Origin: Georgenia subflava
GTDB taxonomy: Bacteria > Actinomycetota > Actinomycetes > Actinomycetales > Actinomycetaceae
Direction of reading: 5' to 3'
Assembly (NCBI RefSeq): GCF_009193155.1
Contig: NZ_VUKD01000007.1
Location: 62,001 to 126,000 of the forward strand
DNA: 64,000 bases
Shown piece after piece: positions 53,021 through 61,727 of the stretch (position 1 is its first letter; the number at the start of each line of letters is the position of its first letter). Below the pieces are notes generated by a model that saw only the letters and a list, made by a program, of their open reading frames with translations, was not told the origin of the DNA and did not search any database. Both the position numbers and the translations under genes were made by a program.

Positions 53021-54483
53021 CGCAGCTGACGCAGCGCGGCGCGAGCGCCACCGGTGTGCATGGCGTTGAGGGCCTTGAGGTACGGCTCGACGAAGGCCGG
53101 CTGGTCGGCCAGGTCACCGAAGATGGCGCGGTTACGCAGGAAGGCGAGAGGGTCGGTGTGTTGTTCACTGGCCCGGCTCATCAGTTCTTCACGCAGGGGG
53201 TCGCGCACGTCGATCTGTTCGCCGTTCTCGCCGACGCCCTCTGCGTAGCGAGCCCAACTGGCGACCACGGCGGCACACACTTCGACCGATCGTCCGTGCT
53301 GGAGCTGGGTGAACGCGGCGGGCAGGAGAAACTTCGGGATGCGGTCGGAGGTGTCCTCGCAGATGCGCGTCAGGGAGTCGCGGATCTGGGGGTTGCCGAA
53401 CCGCTCGAGGACTGTGCGCCCGTAGGCATGGAAGTCCGTGCCGTGAATGGGTGTGAGAGTCGGGATGGCCTCGTCGTCGATGTAGCGCAGAAGCATGGCT
53501 TGGATATCGGGATCGGCGATCGCCTCGTGCACGTACTCGTGTCCTAGCAGGGTGCCGAAGTAGCACAGCGCCTGGTGAGTGCCGTTGGCAAGGCGCAGCT
53601 TCATCAGCTCGTAGGGGACGACGTCAGGCACGACCTCGACTCCGGCCTGTTCGTAGGGTGGCCGGCCGGCTACGAAGTTGTCCTCGAGGACCCACTGACG
53701 GAACGGTTCAGCGGTGACGGGCCAGCGGTCGGTGAGGCCGTACTCGTCGAGCAGGTGCTGGCGATCGGCGTCGACGGTGCGGGGGGTGACGCGGTCGACC
53801 ATGGAGTTGGGGAAGGTGAGGTGGTCCTCCATCCATTTCGCCATCTCGGGTTCCTTCGCCTGTGCGAAGCCGAGGAAGGCGGCGCGGGCGACGTGGCCGT
53901 TGCCTTGGACGTTGTCGCAAGACATGATGGTCACGCCGCCGAGGCCCTCGGCCCGGCGTTTGCGCATGGCCTCCAGCACGAGGCCGAAGGCGCTGTTCAG
54001 CGGCCGGTCGGCGGCGAGGTCGGCGCGGACGAGGGCGGAGTTGCCGAGGAACTCACCGGTGAGGTCGTCGACGTCGTATCCGCCTTCGGTGATGGTCAGG
54101 GACACGATCCGGGTGGCAGGGTCGGCAAGGCGGTCGATGACAACATCGGGGTCGCCCGGGGCGTGGTGGTACCGGTGGATGGCGCCGATGACGCGGCTGT
54201 CCCACTGCCCGTCGGCGGTCTTCTCGGTGAGGGTGTACAGCCCGTCCTGCGCTGCCAGGGCGTCACGAATGTCAGTGTGGTCGGGAATGATGCCCACCCC
54301 CGTCACCGCCCAGTCATGCGCATCGCCCCGATTGAATAGGTCGTCGAGGTACAGGGCGTGGTGGGCGCGATGGAAGTGCCCGACGCCGATGTGCACGATC
54401 CCGGTACGCAACTGGCTGCGGTCGTAGGACGGGACGGTGACGCGGGCAGGTACCTGCGGCAACGTGGCGTTACTCAGTTCCAT
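53017..54483 (-). CDS. Mannitol-dehydrogenase-family polyol dehydrogenase
   Basis: A 488-residue long-chain NAD(P)-dependent dehydrogenase that oxidises a sugar alcohol to a ketose (or the reverse). The N-terminal Rossmann motif is TGIVHIGVGHFHRAHHALYL. VTIMSCDNVQGNGHVARAAF and FPNSMVDRVTPRT are family hallmarks, and the catalytic Lys and neighbours are in PYELMKLRLANGTHQALCYF. Specificity (mannitol, arabinitol, altritol or other) cannot be read. It overlaps the kinase gene by ATGA and the PfkB gene by 10 bases. Confidence 0.92.
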   Translation of the reverse strand: MELSNATLPQVPARVTVPSYDRSQLRTGIVHIGVGHFHRAHHALYLDDLFNRGDAHDWAVTGVGIIPDHTDIRDALAAQDGLYTLTEKTADGQWDSRVIGAIHRYHHAPGDPDVVIDRLADPATRIVSLTITEGGYDVDDLTGEFLGNSALVRADLAADRPLNSAFGLVLEAMRKRRAEGLGGVTIMSCDNVQGNGHVARAAFLGFAQAKEPEMAKWMEDHLTFPNSMVDRVTPRTVDADRQHLLDEYGLTDRWPVTAEPFRQWVLEDNFVAGRPPYEQAGVEVVPDVVPYELMKLRLANGTHQALCYFGTLLGHEYVHEAIADPDIQAMLLRYIDDEAIPTLTPIHGTDFHAYGRTVLERFGNPQIRDSLTRICEDTSDRIPKFLLPAAFTQLQHGRSVEVCAAVVASWARYAEGVGENGEQIDVRDPLREELMSRASEQHTDPLAFLRNRAIFGDLADQPAFVEPYLKALNAMHTGGARAALRQLR

Positions 54484-55448
54484 CGGGAGATCTCCTTGGT
54501 GCGTGAGGCAAGCGGTGTGGCGGGCGCGGGGCTGCGCGGTAGTAAGGGCCCGGTGACCTGGCAGGTGGCCCGGGCCAACGCCATGGCGTCCGTCAGGGCG
54601 CGATGCCAGTCGCTCAGGTCTTGGCCTGCGTTCTCGGTGACCAGTTCAACGAGGAGGCGGGCGAAGACGGCGTCACCGGCGCCCATGGTGTCGACGACGG
54701 GGCTGTTTAGTGAGGCGGCAGGGACGTGGAGGGAACCTTTGGTGGTGTGCACCGTGGCACCGTCTTCGCCGTCGGTGACCACGACGGCGGCGGTGCCGGC
54801 CGAGCGGAGTTGAGGAACGGCATCGTCAGGACTGGGGAAGAGCAGTTCGATGTCCTGCCGGCTCGCTTTCACCAAGGTGGCGACCTCAGCCAGGCGTAGG
54901 ACGTTGGCGCGGTAGCGATCCCGGTCGCCGAGCAGGGTTGGCCGTACGTTTGGGTCGACGGCCAGCGGAAGGTCGCAAACATGGGCCACGTTGATGAGGG
55001 CTTCCACCTGGTCGGCATCCCCCAGCGGGAAGGAGCTGACGGCCAAGGCGCGGGCGGTGCGCAGCTGGGCGACAGCATCCGGGGGGTAGGTGTACTGGCG
55101 ATCGTGGACGGCGGCAGAAAATGCGTAGTTGGGTTCGCCGTCGATCCGGCGTGATCGAGCAGTTCCCGATTCGGGCCCGCTGGGCAGGGCGATCACTTCC
55201 ACAGCCTCGGCGTCCAGGGTCTCCCGGAGCCACCGCCCGGGATCGTCGGGCGCAGCGGGATACGCAAGCTGCGCCCGCATGCCCTGGCGGGCAATGCCGA
55301 TGGCGACGTTGAGCCCGGCGCCACCGGGGTGCCAGCTCTCGGTGGCGTCGTCGTCCTCAACGATGTCGACCAGCGCATCCCCGATCACAACGACGCCGTC
55401 GCGGTCCTTGAGCCCTTTGCCGGTGCCGCGCTCATGCCCGGTCGTCAC
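54474..55448 (-). CDS. PfkB-family carbohydrate kinase
   Basis: A 324-residue ribokinase-fold enzyme. The first PfkB signature is in WHPGGAGLNVAIGIARQGMR (about residues 40-60). The second, with the catalytic Asp, is in SPVVDTMGAGDAVFARLLVE (about residue 250, anion hole GAGD). PLAVDPNVRPTLLGDRDRYR and AAVVVTDGEDGATVHTTKG lie between. It resembles fructokinases; it probably phosphorylates the ketose made by the dehydrogenase encoded next. ATG 55448 overlaps the hxlB stop by ATGA. Confidence 0.9.
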   Translation of the reverse strand: MTTGHERGTGKGLKDRDGVVVIGDALVDIVEDDDATESWHPGGAGLNVAIGIARQGMRAQLAYPAAPDDPGRWLRETLDAEAVEVIALPSGPESGTARSRRIDGEPNYAFSAAVHDRQYTYPPDAVAQLRTARALAVSSFPLGDADQVEALINVAHVCDLPLAVDPNVRPTLLGDRDRYRANVLRLAEVATLVKASRQDIELLFPSPDDAVPQLRSAGTAAVVVTDGEDGATVHTTKGSLHVPAASLNSPVVDTMGAGDAVFARLLVELVTENAGQDLSDWHRALTDAMALARATCQVTGPLLPRSPAPATPLASRTKEISRWN

Positions 55449-55996
55449 AGGAAGTTCGTGTGGTTGTACGCCATCGTCTCGGCAGGGACGCCGCGGCGGT
55501 GCATCTGGTCGAGAACGATGCTGTCCAGCACGATAAGAGCGGACTCTTCGAACAGGGTCCCGCCGAACTGGGTGCTGCCGGCTACGGGTAGGACGAGGGC
55601 GGCGTCGGCGACCTCACGCAAAGGGCTGGAGTCTTGGTGAGTCACCAGGAGAACCTTGGCTCCCTCCGACTTGGCGACCTCCGCGAAGTTCAGGCTCACA
55701 GGCGTCTTGCCGCTGCCGGAGACCAGCACGAGGGTGTCGCCGTCACGGACGGAGGGTGCGGTGGCCTCTCCGACGAAATGCGCGGGTAAGCCCATGTGCA
55801 TGAAGCGCATGGCGACCATCTGAGCGGCCAGCCCGGACCGGCCCTGGCCGGAGAAGAACAGGCGGTGCTCACTGTTGAGGGTGTCGAAGTGCTGCGCGAA
55901 AGTGTCGTACTGGGCCAGGTCAAGATCCTTACCCACGCGAGCGAGTTCAGTGGTGGCGATCAGCCACGCGCCTGCGCGACCGTTGTACTCAGCCAC
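55445..55996 (-). CDS. hxlB: 6-phospho-3-hexuloisomerase homologue
   Basis: A 183-residue SIS-domain isomerase interconverting D-arabino-3-hexulose 6-phosphate and fructose 6-phosphate. Motifs: RLFFSGQGRSGLAAQMVAMR (sugar-phosphate-binding Ser loop), MHMGLPAHFVGEATAPSVRD, DTLVLVSGSGKTPVSLNFAE, and the tail RGVPAETMAYNHTNFL, which matches the family ending. GTG 55996 has AAGGAGG upstream and lies inside the end of hxlA (37-base overlap). Pairs with the synthase encoded just before it. Confidence 0.9.
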   Translation of the reverse strand: MAEYNGRAGAWLIATTELARVGKDLDLAQYDTFAQHFDTLNSEHRLFFSGQGRSGLAAQMVAMRFMHMGLPAHFVGEATAPSVRDGDTLVLVSGSGKTPVSLNFAEVAKSEGAKVLLVTHQDSSPLREVADAALVLPVAGSTQFGGTLFEESALIVLDSIVLDQMHRRGVPAETMAYNHTNFL

Positions 55997-56592
55997 GATG
56001 CCTCCTTCTCAGGGTTTGCTGCTCCGGTGACGCTGGAGCCGATGACGATGACGTCGGGGGCGACGGCCAGTACCTTCTCCAGGTTGGTGCGGCCGATGCC
56101 GCCGGCCAGGGAGACGCGGCAGCCGCGCTGGCGTCGGTCGGCGACGCGCGCGATGTGATCCTCGGTGCCGTTGCCGGCCAGGCGGGCATCGGACGGGGCA
56201 TGCAGGGCGAGCCACAGCTCGTCCTGGTCGAGGTCGGCCAGTGTGGCGACGTCGAAGGTGCCGTCCAGGATGGTGTCGAAGATGACCGTGCCGCCGTGTG
56301 CGCGGGCAACCTCCAGGGTCGCCGTCCGGGTGGCGGGGCTCGCCTGCGCGAGCACGGTCATCGCCGAAGCACCAGCACCGAAGACCATTGCCGCCTCGAG
56401 CGCTCCACCGTCGACCGTCTTGGTGTCGGCGAGGATCTCCGCCCCGCCGCTGAGCTCGGCGACGGTGGTGATCGCGGTCAGGCCGAAGCGTTTGAGGACC
56501 GGGGTGCCGACTTCAATGATGTCGAAGAACGGCGTCAGGCGAGGGACGAGCGCGAGATGTTCCGGCGCGTCCAGGGCCAACTGCAGGCGCAC
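55960..56592 (-). CDS. hxlA: 3-hexulose-6-phosphate synthase homologue
   Basis: A 210-residue TIM barrel of the orotidine-decarboxylase suprafamily. MRLQLALDAPEHLALV at the start and ILADTKTVDGGALEAAMVFG with the D-x-K-x-x-D catalytic motif identify the HPS/KGPDC group. Known reaction of HPS: ribulose 5-phosphate plus formaldehyde to 3-hexulose 6-phosphate. The usual HTGxD stretch is LHAPSDARLA here, so a different substrate (for example a keto-gulonate-like phosphate) is possible. GTG 56592 follows GGGAG. Adjacent hxlB favours the RuMP reaction, in either direction. Confidence 0.85.
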   Translation of the reverse strand: MRLQLALDAPEHLALVPRLTPFFDIIEVGTPVLKRFGLTAITTVAELSGGAEILADTKTVDGGALEAAMVFGAGASAMTVLAQASPATRTATLEVARAHGGTVIFDTILDGTFDVATLADLDQDELWLALHAPSDARLAGNGTEDHIARVADRRQRGCRVSLAGGIGRTNLEKVLAVAPDVIVIGSSVTGAANPEKEASWLSTTVAQARG

Positions 56593-56709
56593 TGGTGCTC
56601 CCTTTCGTGGATTGTGGGTCGGTCGGGTCCGCCGTCGTGCGGTGACGTGGTCGCCACCGTCGGCCCGGGTGCGGGCCGACGGCGGTTCTAGGGGTCGGAC
56701 TGCCAGCCC

Positions 56710-57474
56710 TTACGCGGCCGGGCTGTCAGCAAGGCCGGTGATGACCTTCAGCAGGCTGTCCGGGGTGAAGTTGGCCGTGGGTTCGTCGGCCACCACCTGG
56801 CCGAGCCGCAACACAACGACGCGGTCGGTCACTTCGAGGATGTGCGGCAGGGTGTGAGAAATGAAGACGACCCCCAGGCCGTTCTCGCGGGCCCGGCGCA
56901 TGACGTTCAAGACTTCACCGGCCTGACGCGCGCCGAGGTGGTTGGTTGGCTCATCGAGGATGATGACCTTTCGCGCCCATGCCACCGCTCGACCGATGGC
57001 CACGGCCTGACGTTGCCCGCCGGAGAACTCGTTCACCGTGCGACGTACCCCGGCGAAGCCGATGCCGGCGCGGTCCAGGGCCTCGCCGGCTTCGACCTCC
57101 ATGGCGGGCTTGTCCAGGAAGCCGAGCTTGCCAAGCAGGCCCGGTCGCAAGCGTTCGCGACCGAGGAAGACGTTCCCACTGACCGTCAGATCCGGACATA
57201 GACCCGAGTCTTGGTAGAGAGTCTCGATGCCTGCTTCGAGCGCTTCGCGCGGAGAGCGCCACGAGCGCTCGTCCCCATCGAGCCGAATGCTCCCACCATC
57301 GGGTTGCAGGGCACCGGACAGGATCTTGACCAGCGTGGACTTCCCGGCTCCGTTGTCTCCGACAAGTCCAACGATCTCGCCGCGGCGTACCGCCATGCTG
57401 GCGCCCTCGAGGGCCACCACACTGCCGTAGGACTTTGAGACCCCGACGGCCTCGTACACGACGTCGTCAGCCAT
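56710..57474 (-). CDS. Sugar ABC transporter ATPase, single-domain
   Basis: A 254-residue ATPase of the ribose/xylose (CUT2) class, but with one ATPase domain rather than the two of RbsA. Walker A is GLVGDNGAGKSTLVKILSG, the signature is EFSGGQRQAVAIGRAVAW, Walker B is VIILDEPTNHLGARQ and the switch His is in FISHTLPHI, the pattern of FrcA-like proteins. ATG 57474 overlaps the permease gene by 8 bases. It works with the permease and binding protein encoded upstream. Confidence 0.92.
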   Translation of the reverse strand: MADDVVYEAVGVSKSYGSVVALEGASMAVRRGEIVGLVGDNGAGKSTLVKILSGALQPDGGSIRLDGDERSWRSPREALEAGIETLYQDSGLCPDLTVSGNVFLGRERLRPGLLGKLGFLDKPAMEVEAGEALDRAGIGFAGVRRTVNEFSGGQRQAVAIGRAVAWARKVIILDEPTNHLGARQAGEVLNVMRRARENGLGVVFISHTLPHILEVTDRVVVLRLGQVVADEPTANFTPDSLLKVITGLADSPAA

Positions 57475-58525
57475 GTTTCGCACCTCTCGATCGCCCGACG
57501 TTCACGTGCTGCAGACCCACGGCAACGGCGATGAGGACACCGACCACCACCTGCTGCCAGTACGGCGCAACACCGATGAGGATCAGCCCGGAGAGCACCG
57601 CAGTGGTGATCAGGGCACCGAGGAAGGTGCCGATCATCTTGCCGGTGCCACCGAAAAGGCTGGTCCCGCCGATCACGGCCGCGGCGATCGCGTTGAGCTC
57701 GAAGCCCAGACCCGATGTCGGTGAGCCGGAGCCGAGCCGGATATAGACGAACAGTCCAGCCAGGGCCGCCATGAACCCTGAGAGCATGTAGACCTTCACC
57801 AGATGGCCACTCACGTTGATACCTGCGGCCCGGGCCGCGAAGTCGTTCGAGCCGATGGCGTAGGTCCAGCGCCCGAACCGGGTCTGCTCCAGTGCCACCC
57901 AGGCAATGACGAGGACTAGCAGCACCCCGATCAGCGGTGGTGTGAGCACATCCAGGATGCGGGTGTTCCCAATCGTGATGACCTCGCGCGGGCCACCCGC
58001 GATCTGCACACCGCGGGTGACCACGAGGGTCAGCCCCGCCCCGGCACCCATCGTCGCCAGGGTGGCGATGAAGGGGGCCAGCTTTGCCTTGACGATCAAC
58101 AGTCCGTTGACCAACCCGACAGTCACTCCGACCGCGATCGCGACGACGAAACCGGCGGTGATCGCCATCGCGGGTGAGGTGCCACCTTCGGTCAGGGCCC
58201 GAATGGTCAGCGCTGCGCTGACCCCCGACAGGCCGAGCGTGGAGCCGACGGACAGGTCGATGCCTGCCGTCACGATCACGTAGGTCTGCCCGATCGCTAA
58301 CAGCATCACCGGTGCCCAGTCCTGCAGGACGTTGCCAAGGGCGTGGGTGGAGAAGAACAGCGGGTTCAGTACGGTGAAGAAGGCGACCATGGCCACCAGG
58401 ACCCCGAAGAGGATCGTCTCCTGGCGCAGCAAGACACCCTTGACCTGGCTGCCGGAAGCACTCGCGCCTCGGCCTGTGCCGGTGGACGCCGATCCGGCGC
58501 GTGCCGGCCCGTCACCCTGCGTCAT
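57467..58525 (-). CDS. Sugar ABC transporter permease (RbsC/FrcC type)
   Basis: A 352-residue permease with about ten membrane helices. CUT2 family marks are LAIGQTYVIVTAGIDLSVGS (helix 3 loop), VGLVNGLLIVKAKLAPFIAT, YAIGSNDFAARAAGINV (the coupling loop) and AAAVIGGTSLFGGTGKMIGT. The first 45 residues are polar and Gly/Ser-rich. ATG 58525 follows GGGAGG. Second gene of the operon, 37 bases after the binding-protein gene. Confidence 0.93.
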   Translation of the reverse strand: MTQGDGPARAGSASTGTGRGASASGSQVKGVLLRQETILFGVLVAMVAFFTVLNPLFFSTHALGNVLQDWAPVMLLAIGQTYVIVTAGIDLSVGSTLGLSGVSAALTIRALTEGGTSPAMAITAGFVVAIAVGVTVGLVNGLLIVKAKLAPFIATLATMGAGAGLTLVVTRGVQIAGGPREVITIGNTRILDVLTPPLIGVLLVLVIAWVALEQTRFGRWTYAIGSNDFAARAAGINVSGHLVKVYMLSGFMAALAGLFVYIRLGSGSPTSGLGFELNAIAAAVIGGTSLFGGTGKMIGTFLGALITTAVLSGLILIGVAPYWQQVVVGVLIAVAVGLQHVNVGRSRGAKHG

Positions 58526-58562
58526 ACGCTGCCTCCCACCCCTCGTGCGCCGCCCGTCAGCC

Positions 58563-59570
58563 TCAGCTGGGGTACTGGTACTGCTTGGTCTCATCGAAGT
58601 TCTCCTGGGTGATGACCACGTTCTCCATCACGACGTCGGACTCGACAGCCGAGTCGTCGCCATTTATCGCCGCCACGATGTACTCCAGCGCGAGACCAGC
58701 CATGTCGCCCGGCTTCTGTGCCACCAGGGCGGTGAAAGCGCCGTCCTGCAGGTCGGCGACCTGGTTCTCGTATGCGTCATAGCCGATGAGTGCCACCTCA
58801 CCAACCTTGTCGTTGTTACGCAGGGCAGCCACCGTGCCAGTCCCCGAGGTGCCATCCACCGCAAAGATTCCCGCAAGGTCCGGGTGCTTGAGCAGCACCG
58901 TGCTCACGGCCGACGTCGCGGCCGCAGGCTGGGAGTTTGCGTACTCCTTGCCAACCAGTTCGATGTCCGGGTATTCCTCGAGCGCCTCCATGAAGCCCTG
59001 CTCACGCAGGGTGTTGGTGGTCGCCGTCGGGGAGCCGGACATCAGGAAGACCTTGCCCTCGCCGCCGATCTGCTCGGCGAGCGTGTGGCCGGCCAACCTG
59101 CCACCGTCGACGTTGTCGCCGGTGATGTGCGAGACCAGGTCGCTCTGGTCCGTGACGGTGGTGTCAACGGTGATGACCGGGATGTCCATCGAGACCGCCT
59201 CTGCCACGCTGGGCTGCAGCGCGTCAGGATCGGTCGGGACGATGATCAGGCCATCGACCTGCTGGGTGAGCATCGTGTCCACAAACGGAATCTGGGACTG
59301 CGGCGAGTACTCGTCCGGAGCTCCCTGCCAGATCAGCTCGATCCCCATTTCTTCAGCCTTGTCCTCGGCGCCCAGCTGCATCGCCAGGAAGAAGGGGTCT
59401 GAGGCGATTCCCGGCACGAAGCCGATCGTCAGAGCGTCCTCAGTTGCGGGCGTTGTACCACCCGCCCCGGTTTCCTGGCTCGCGGGTGCTCCCGACCCGC
59501 CGCTGCAGGCGGCGACGAGTGCCAGGGCGCTCGCTGCGGCGACGCCAGCCACTGCTCGTTGAATGCGCAT
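58563..59570 (-). CDS. Sugar-binding lipoprotein (ribose-type ABC importer)
   Basis: A 335-residue periplasmic-binding-protein-fold lipoprotein. The signal peptide VAGVAAASALALVAACSG ends in the lipobox AAC. Family segments are LTIGFVPGIASDPFFLAMQL, QQVDGLIIVPTDPDALQPSV, VITVDTTVTDQSDLVSHITG and AGIFAVDGTSGTGTVAALRN. Ligand class is sugar or polyol. First gene of the eight-gene minus-strand operon; 75 bases of leader separate it from the divergent LacI operator side. Confidence 0.93.
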   Translation of the reverse strand: MRIQRAVAGVAAASALALVAACSGGSGAPASQETGAGGTTPATEDALTIGFVPGIASDPFFLAMQLGAEDKAEEMGIELIWQGAPDEYSPQSQIPFVDTMLTQQVDGLIIVPTDPDALQPSVAEAVSMDIPVITVDTTVTDQSDLVSHITGDNVDGGRLAGHTLAEQIGGEGKVFLMSGSPTATTNTLREQGFMEALEEYPDIELVGKEYANSQPAAATSAVSTVLLKHPDLAGIFAVDGTSGTGTVAALRNNDKVGEVALIGYDAYENQVADLQDGAFTALVAQKPGDMAGLALEYIVAAINGDDSAVESDVVMENVVITQENFDETKQYQYPS

Positions 59571-59673
59571 GATCTCCGTACTCCCTTGTCGGTGACTGAT
59601 GTGCCGAGAGCGGAACTCTCGGCGCGGGCACCCGGTGGAGGAGGGGGCCTGTCGCCGCAGGCTAGGCCAAAGC

Positions 59674-59695
59674 CAAGCGCTTGCGCAAGCGCTTG
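59674..59695. promoter_or_regulatory. Perfect 22-bp palindromic LacI-family operator
   Basis: Two copies of CAAGCGCTTG separated by CG make a 22-bp perfect palindrome. Each half is itself a 10-bp palindrome, 12 bp apart. It lies between the divergent sugar operon (start 59,570) and the lacI-type gene (start 59,774). The GCGC/AAGCGCTT core is typical of LacI-family sites. Confidence 0.8.
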
Positions 59696-59773
59696 CGTGC
59701 TACCGGCGTGCTTCTCTACACTTTGTCCGGAAAGGACGCGACGCTGCGGTCCAGATACTCAGGGAGGGCTCGC

Positions 59774-60805
59774 TTGACCACGATGGCCGACGTGGCCCGG
59801 GTAGCCGGCGTCTCAGTCACGACTGTCTCCCACGTCATCAACCGCACACGAAACGTCGCCCCGGAGACCGCAGAAGTGGTTCTCGGGGCCGTTGCCAAGA
59901 CCGGCTACCGACACAACCTGGCAGCACGCGCCCTCGCCACGTCGTCAACGACGACGATCGGGCTCGCAATGTCGATCGTGACAAACCCGTACTTCGGAGC
60001 GTTGGCACACAGCCTTGAAGAACGCTTCCGCCAGGCCGGCTTCTCACTGGTCCTCGCCAACACCAACGACGACCCAGTACAAGCCCTCGACGTGATCGAG
60101 GACCTCCAGGCGCGACGAGTCAGTGGCATCATCGCCGTACCGCTGGAAGGCAGTCCAGAACTGACGGCAACGTTCAATCATCTCGTCGCCGCCCGATTCC
60201 CCCTTGTCTTCCTCGACCGCCGGTCAGAGATCGAGGTCGACCAGGTGTACTCGGAGAACGAGGGGCCGGTTTACGAACTCACTACTCATCTTGCCGAGTT
60301 GGGTCACCGACGCATTGGGCTCGTTACCGGTACCAGCGAGACCATGAGCGCCAAAGACCGACTCACCGGCTACACACGTGCTGTCACGGAACTAGGCCTT
60401 GATGCCGACCCTTCACTCGTAATCAGCGGGGAGTCCGACGAATCCGTGGCGCACACGGAAGTGAGGCGACACCTTGAGTCCCACGCAAGGGCTACCGCCC
60501 TCGTGGTCGCCAACAACCAGATGGCAATTGGTGCATTGCGCGCCGTCCGCGACTCTGGCCTCAAGGTACCCCGCGACATCGCCATCGCCAGCTTCGACGA
60601 CTTCGAAGGCGCCGACCTGCTCGATCCCGGTCTCACAGTGGTCCGGCAGGACACCGCAACTCTCGCGTCATCAGCCGTCAGCCTCTTGCTACGCCGCATC
60701 ACCAACCCGAGCCGCCAAGCTAGAACGGTTACCGTGCCGACCACGCTCGAGCACCGAGGATCATGCGGCTGCGGTCGCAAGCGCTACAGACAGCTCTCCG
60801 GGTGA
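59774..60805 (+). CDS. LacI-family transcriptional regulator
   Basis: A 343-residue regulator. The N-terminal LacI helix-turn-helix and hinge read MADVARVAGVSVTTVSHVIN, then LAARALATSSTTTIGLAMS. The periplasmic-binding-like effector domain follows (FLDRRSEIEVDQVYSENEG, HLAELGHRRIGLVTG, PRDIAIASFDDFEGADLLDP). The C-terminus SCGCGRKR is short and Cys-rich. TTG 59774 has AGGGAGGG at 5 bases; ATG 59783 is an alternative. Probably represses the divergent sugar operon until the imported sugar or its phosphate binds. Confidence 0.92.
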   Translation: MTTMADVARVAGVSVTTVSHVINRTRNVAPETAEVVLGAVAKTGYRHNLAARALATSSTTTIGLAMSIVTNPYFGALAHSLEERFRQAGFSLVLANTNDDPVQALDVIEDLQARRVSGIIAVPLEGSPELTATFNHLVAARFPLVFLDRRSEIEVDQVYSENEGPVYELTTHLAELGHRRIGLVTGTSETMSAKDRLTGYTRAVTELGLDADPSLVISGESDESVAHTEVRRHLESHARATALVVANNQMAIGALRAVRDSGLKVPRDIAIASFDDFEGADLLDPGLTVVRQDTATLASSAVSLLLRRITNPSRQARTVTVPTTLEHRGSCGCGRKRYRQLSG

Positions 60806-60866
60806 GCGTTACCCTCCTACCAAGGAAGGTGTTCCTTGTCGGTGAGGACGCCCTGGAATAACGAAG

Positions 60867-60900
60867 GCCGCTGACCTGCGCATCCGTGCGGTTCAGCGGC
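60867..60900 (-). terminator. Diverged copy of the tRNA terminator hairpin
   Basis: GCCGCTGA at one end and TCAGCGGC at the other form the stem. The arrangement GGCCGCTGACCTGCGC matches the 26,455-26,490 hairpin (GGCCGTTGACCTGCAC) in sequence and in distance from the adjoining tRNA-like end. Confidence 0.55.
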
Positions 60901-60910
60901 TTTCGCCGGG

Positions 60911-60939
60911 TGGAGCTAGGGGGTTCCAACCTCCGACCT
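60911..60939 (-). repeat. Degenerate tRNA-Ala 3'-end remnant
   Basis: TGGAGCTAGGGGGTTCCAAC then CTCCGACC corresponds to the 26,500-26,535 remnant (TGGAGCTAGGGGGATTCGAA), same strand. The acceptor TAGCTCC is intact, but the T-loop TTCGAAT has become TTGGAAC. Upstream tRNA arms are missing. Confidence 0.6.
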
Positions 60940-61277
60940 TCTCCCGCCGGTTTACAACTCCCGGCACTCCCCGAAGCCCGTCCGACCGCCAGCAAAATGT
61001 CCGTCATACCGTCGTGTTCCTCGTCGGTCATTGTGGCGTCGCAACGTCACACCTCAATCGCCACGTCTCCCAACGAGTAGGGCGAGCCGCGCGCGGATGA
61101 GACGCCGAACCAAGTCCAGAAGGCATTTACTCCACAACGGCAGGCTGGTTACTGGCGTCTCATAACCCCTTCGGCGTACCGCACGTGCTGACGGACCTCC
61201 GGTCGGGACACCCCTCTTGCCCTTTCGCAGATCTGGTCCTACTGTACATGACTAGACAGGTATAGATCGGAGGAATC
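60940..61277. other. Leader region of the rpiB operon, no gene seen
   Basis: This 338-bp stretch has no supported gene. At 61,242-61,259 CTGT and ACAG flank ten bases (ACATGACTAG), a weak inverted repeat just ahead of rpiB that could be a GntR/HutC-type operator. GGAGG lies 6 bases before the rpiB start. Confidence 0.45.
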
Positions 61278-61727
61278 ATGTTGATTGCGATTGGCAGTGA
61301 CCCCAATGCGCACGGCCTTAAGGATGCAGTGGCCGAGTATCTGGTCGAACTTGGACATGAAGTGCACGATTTCGGCGCGAACGACCCGCTCTATCCGAAG
61401 ACTGCGATAGCGGTAGCCCAAAGCGTTGCGAATGGCGAGGTCGACCGAGGAGTCGTGATGTGTGGTACCGGTATCGGCGTCTCGATCTCGGCGAACAAGG
61501 TGCCCGGCGCGCACTGCGCGTTGCTCACTGATGCGTACCAGGCTGAACGTGCGCAGCTCAGCAACAACGCGAACATGGTTGCATTCGGGGCACAGGTCAC
61601 GGGGGTTGAGTCGGTGAAGCGGCTGCTTCGCGACTATCTTTCGGTGTCCTACCTCGAAAATGACCGTAGCGCCCCGAAACTTGCTGTGTTGCACGAGTAC
61701 GACGTCGGGCGGCCGACGCGCTCATGA
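61278..61727 (+). CDS. rpiB: RpiB/LacAB-family sugar-phosphate isomerase
   Basis: A 149-residue isomerase; canonical RpiB interconverts ribose 5-phosphate and ribulose 5-phosphate. IAIGSDPNAHGLKDAVAEYL is the start, and the active-site Cys and phosphate loop are in GVVMCGTGIGVSISANKVPG. GAHCALLTDAYQAERAQLSN holds conserved His and Arg positions. Other members act on allose, galactose or tetrulose phosphates, so the substrate is not certain. ATG 61278 has GGAGG. Its stop overlaps the transketolase N-subunit gene by ATGA. Confidence 0.9.
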   Translation: MLIAIGSDPNAHGLKDAVAEYLVELGHEVHDFGANDPLYPKTAIAVAQSVANGEVDRGVVMCGTGIGVSISANKVPGAHCALLTDAYQAERAQLSNNANMVAFGAQVTGVESVKRLLRDYLSVSYLENDRSAPKLAVLHEYDVGRPTRS

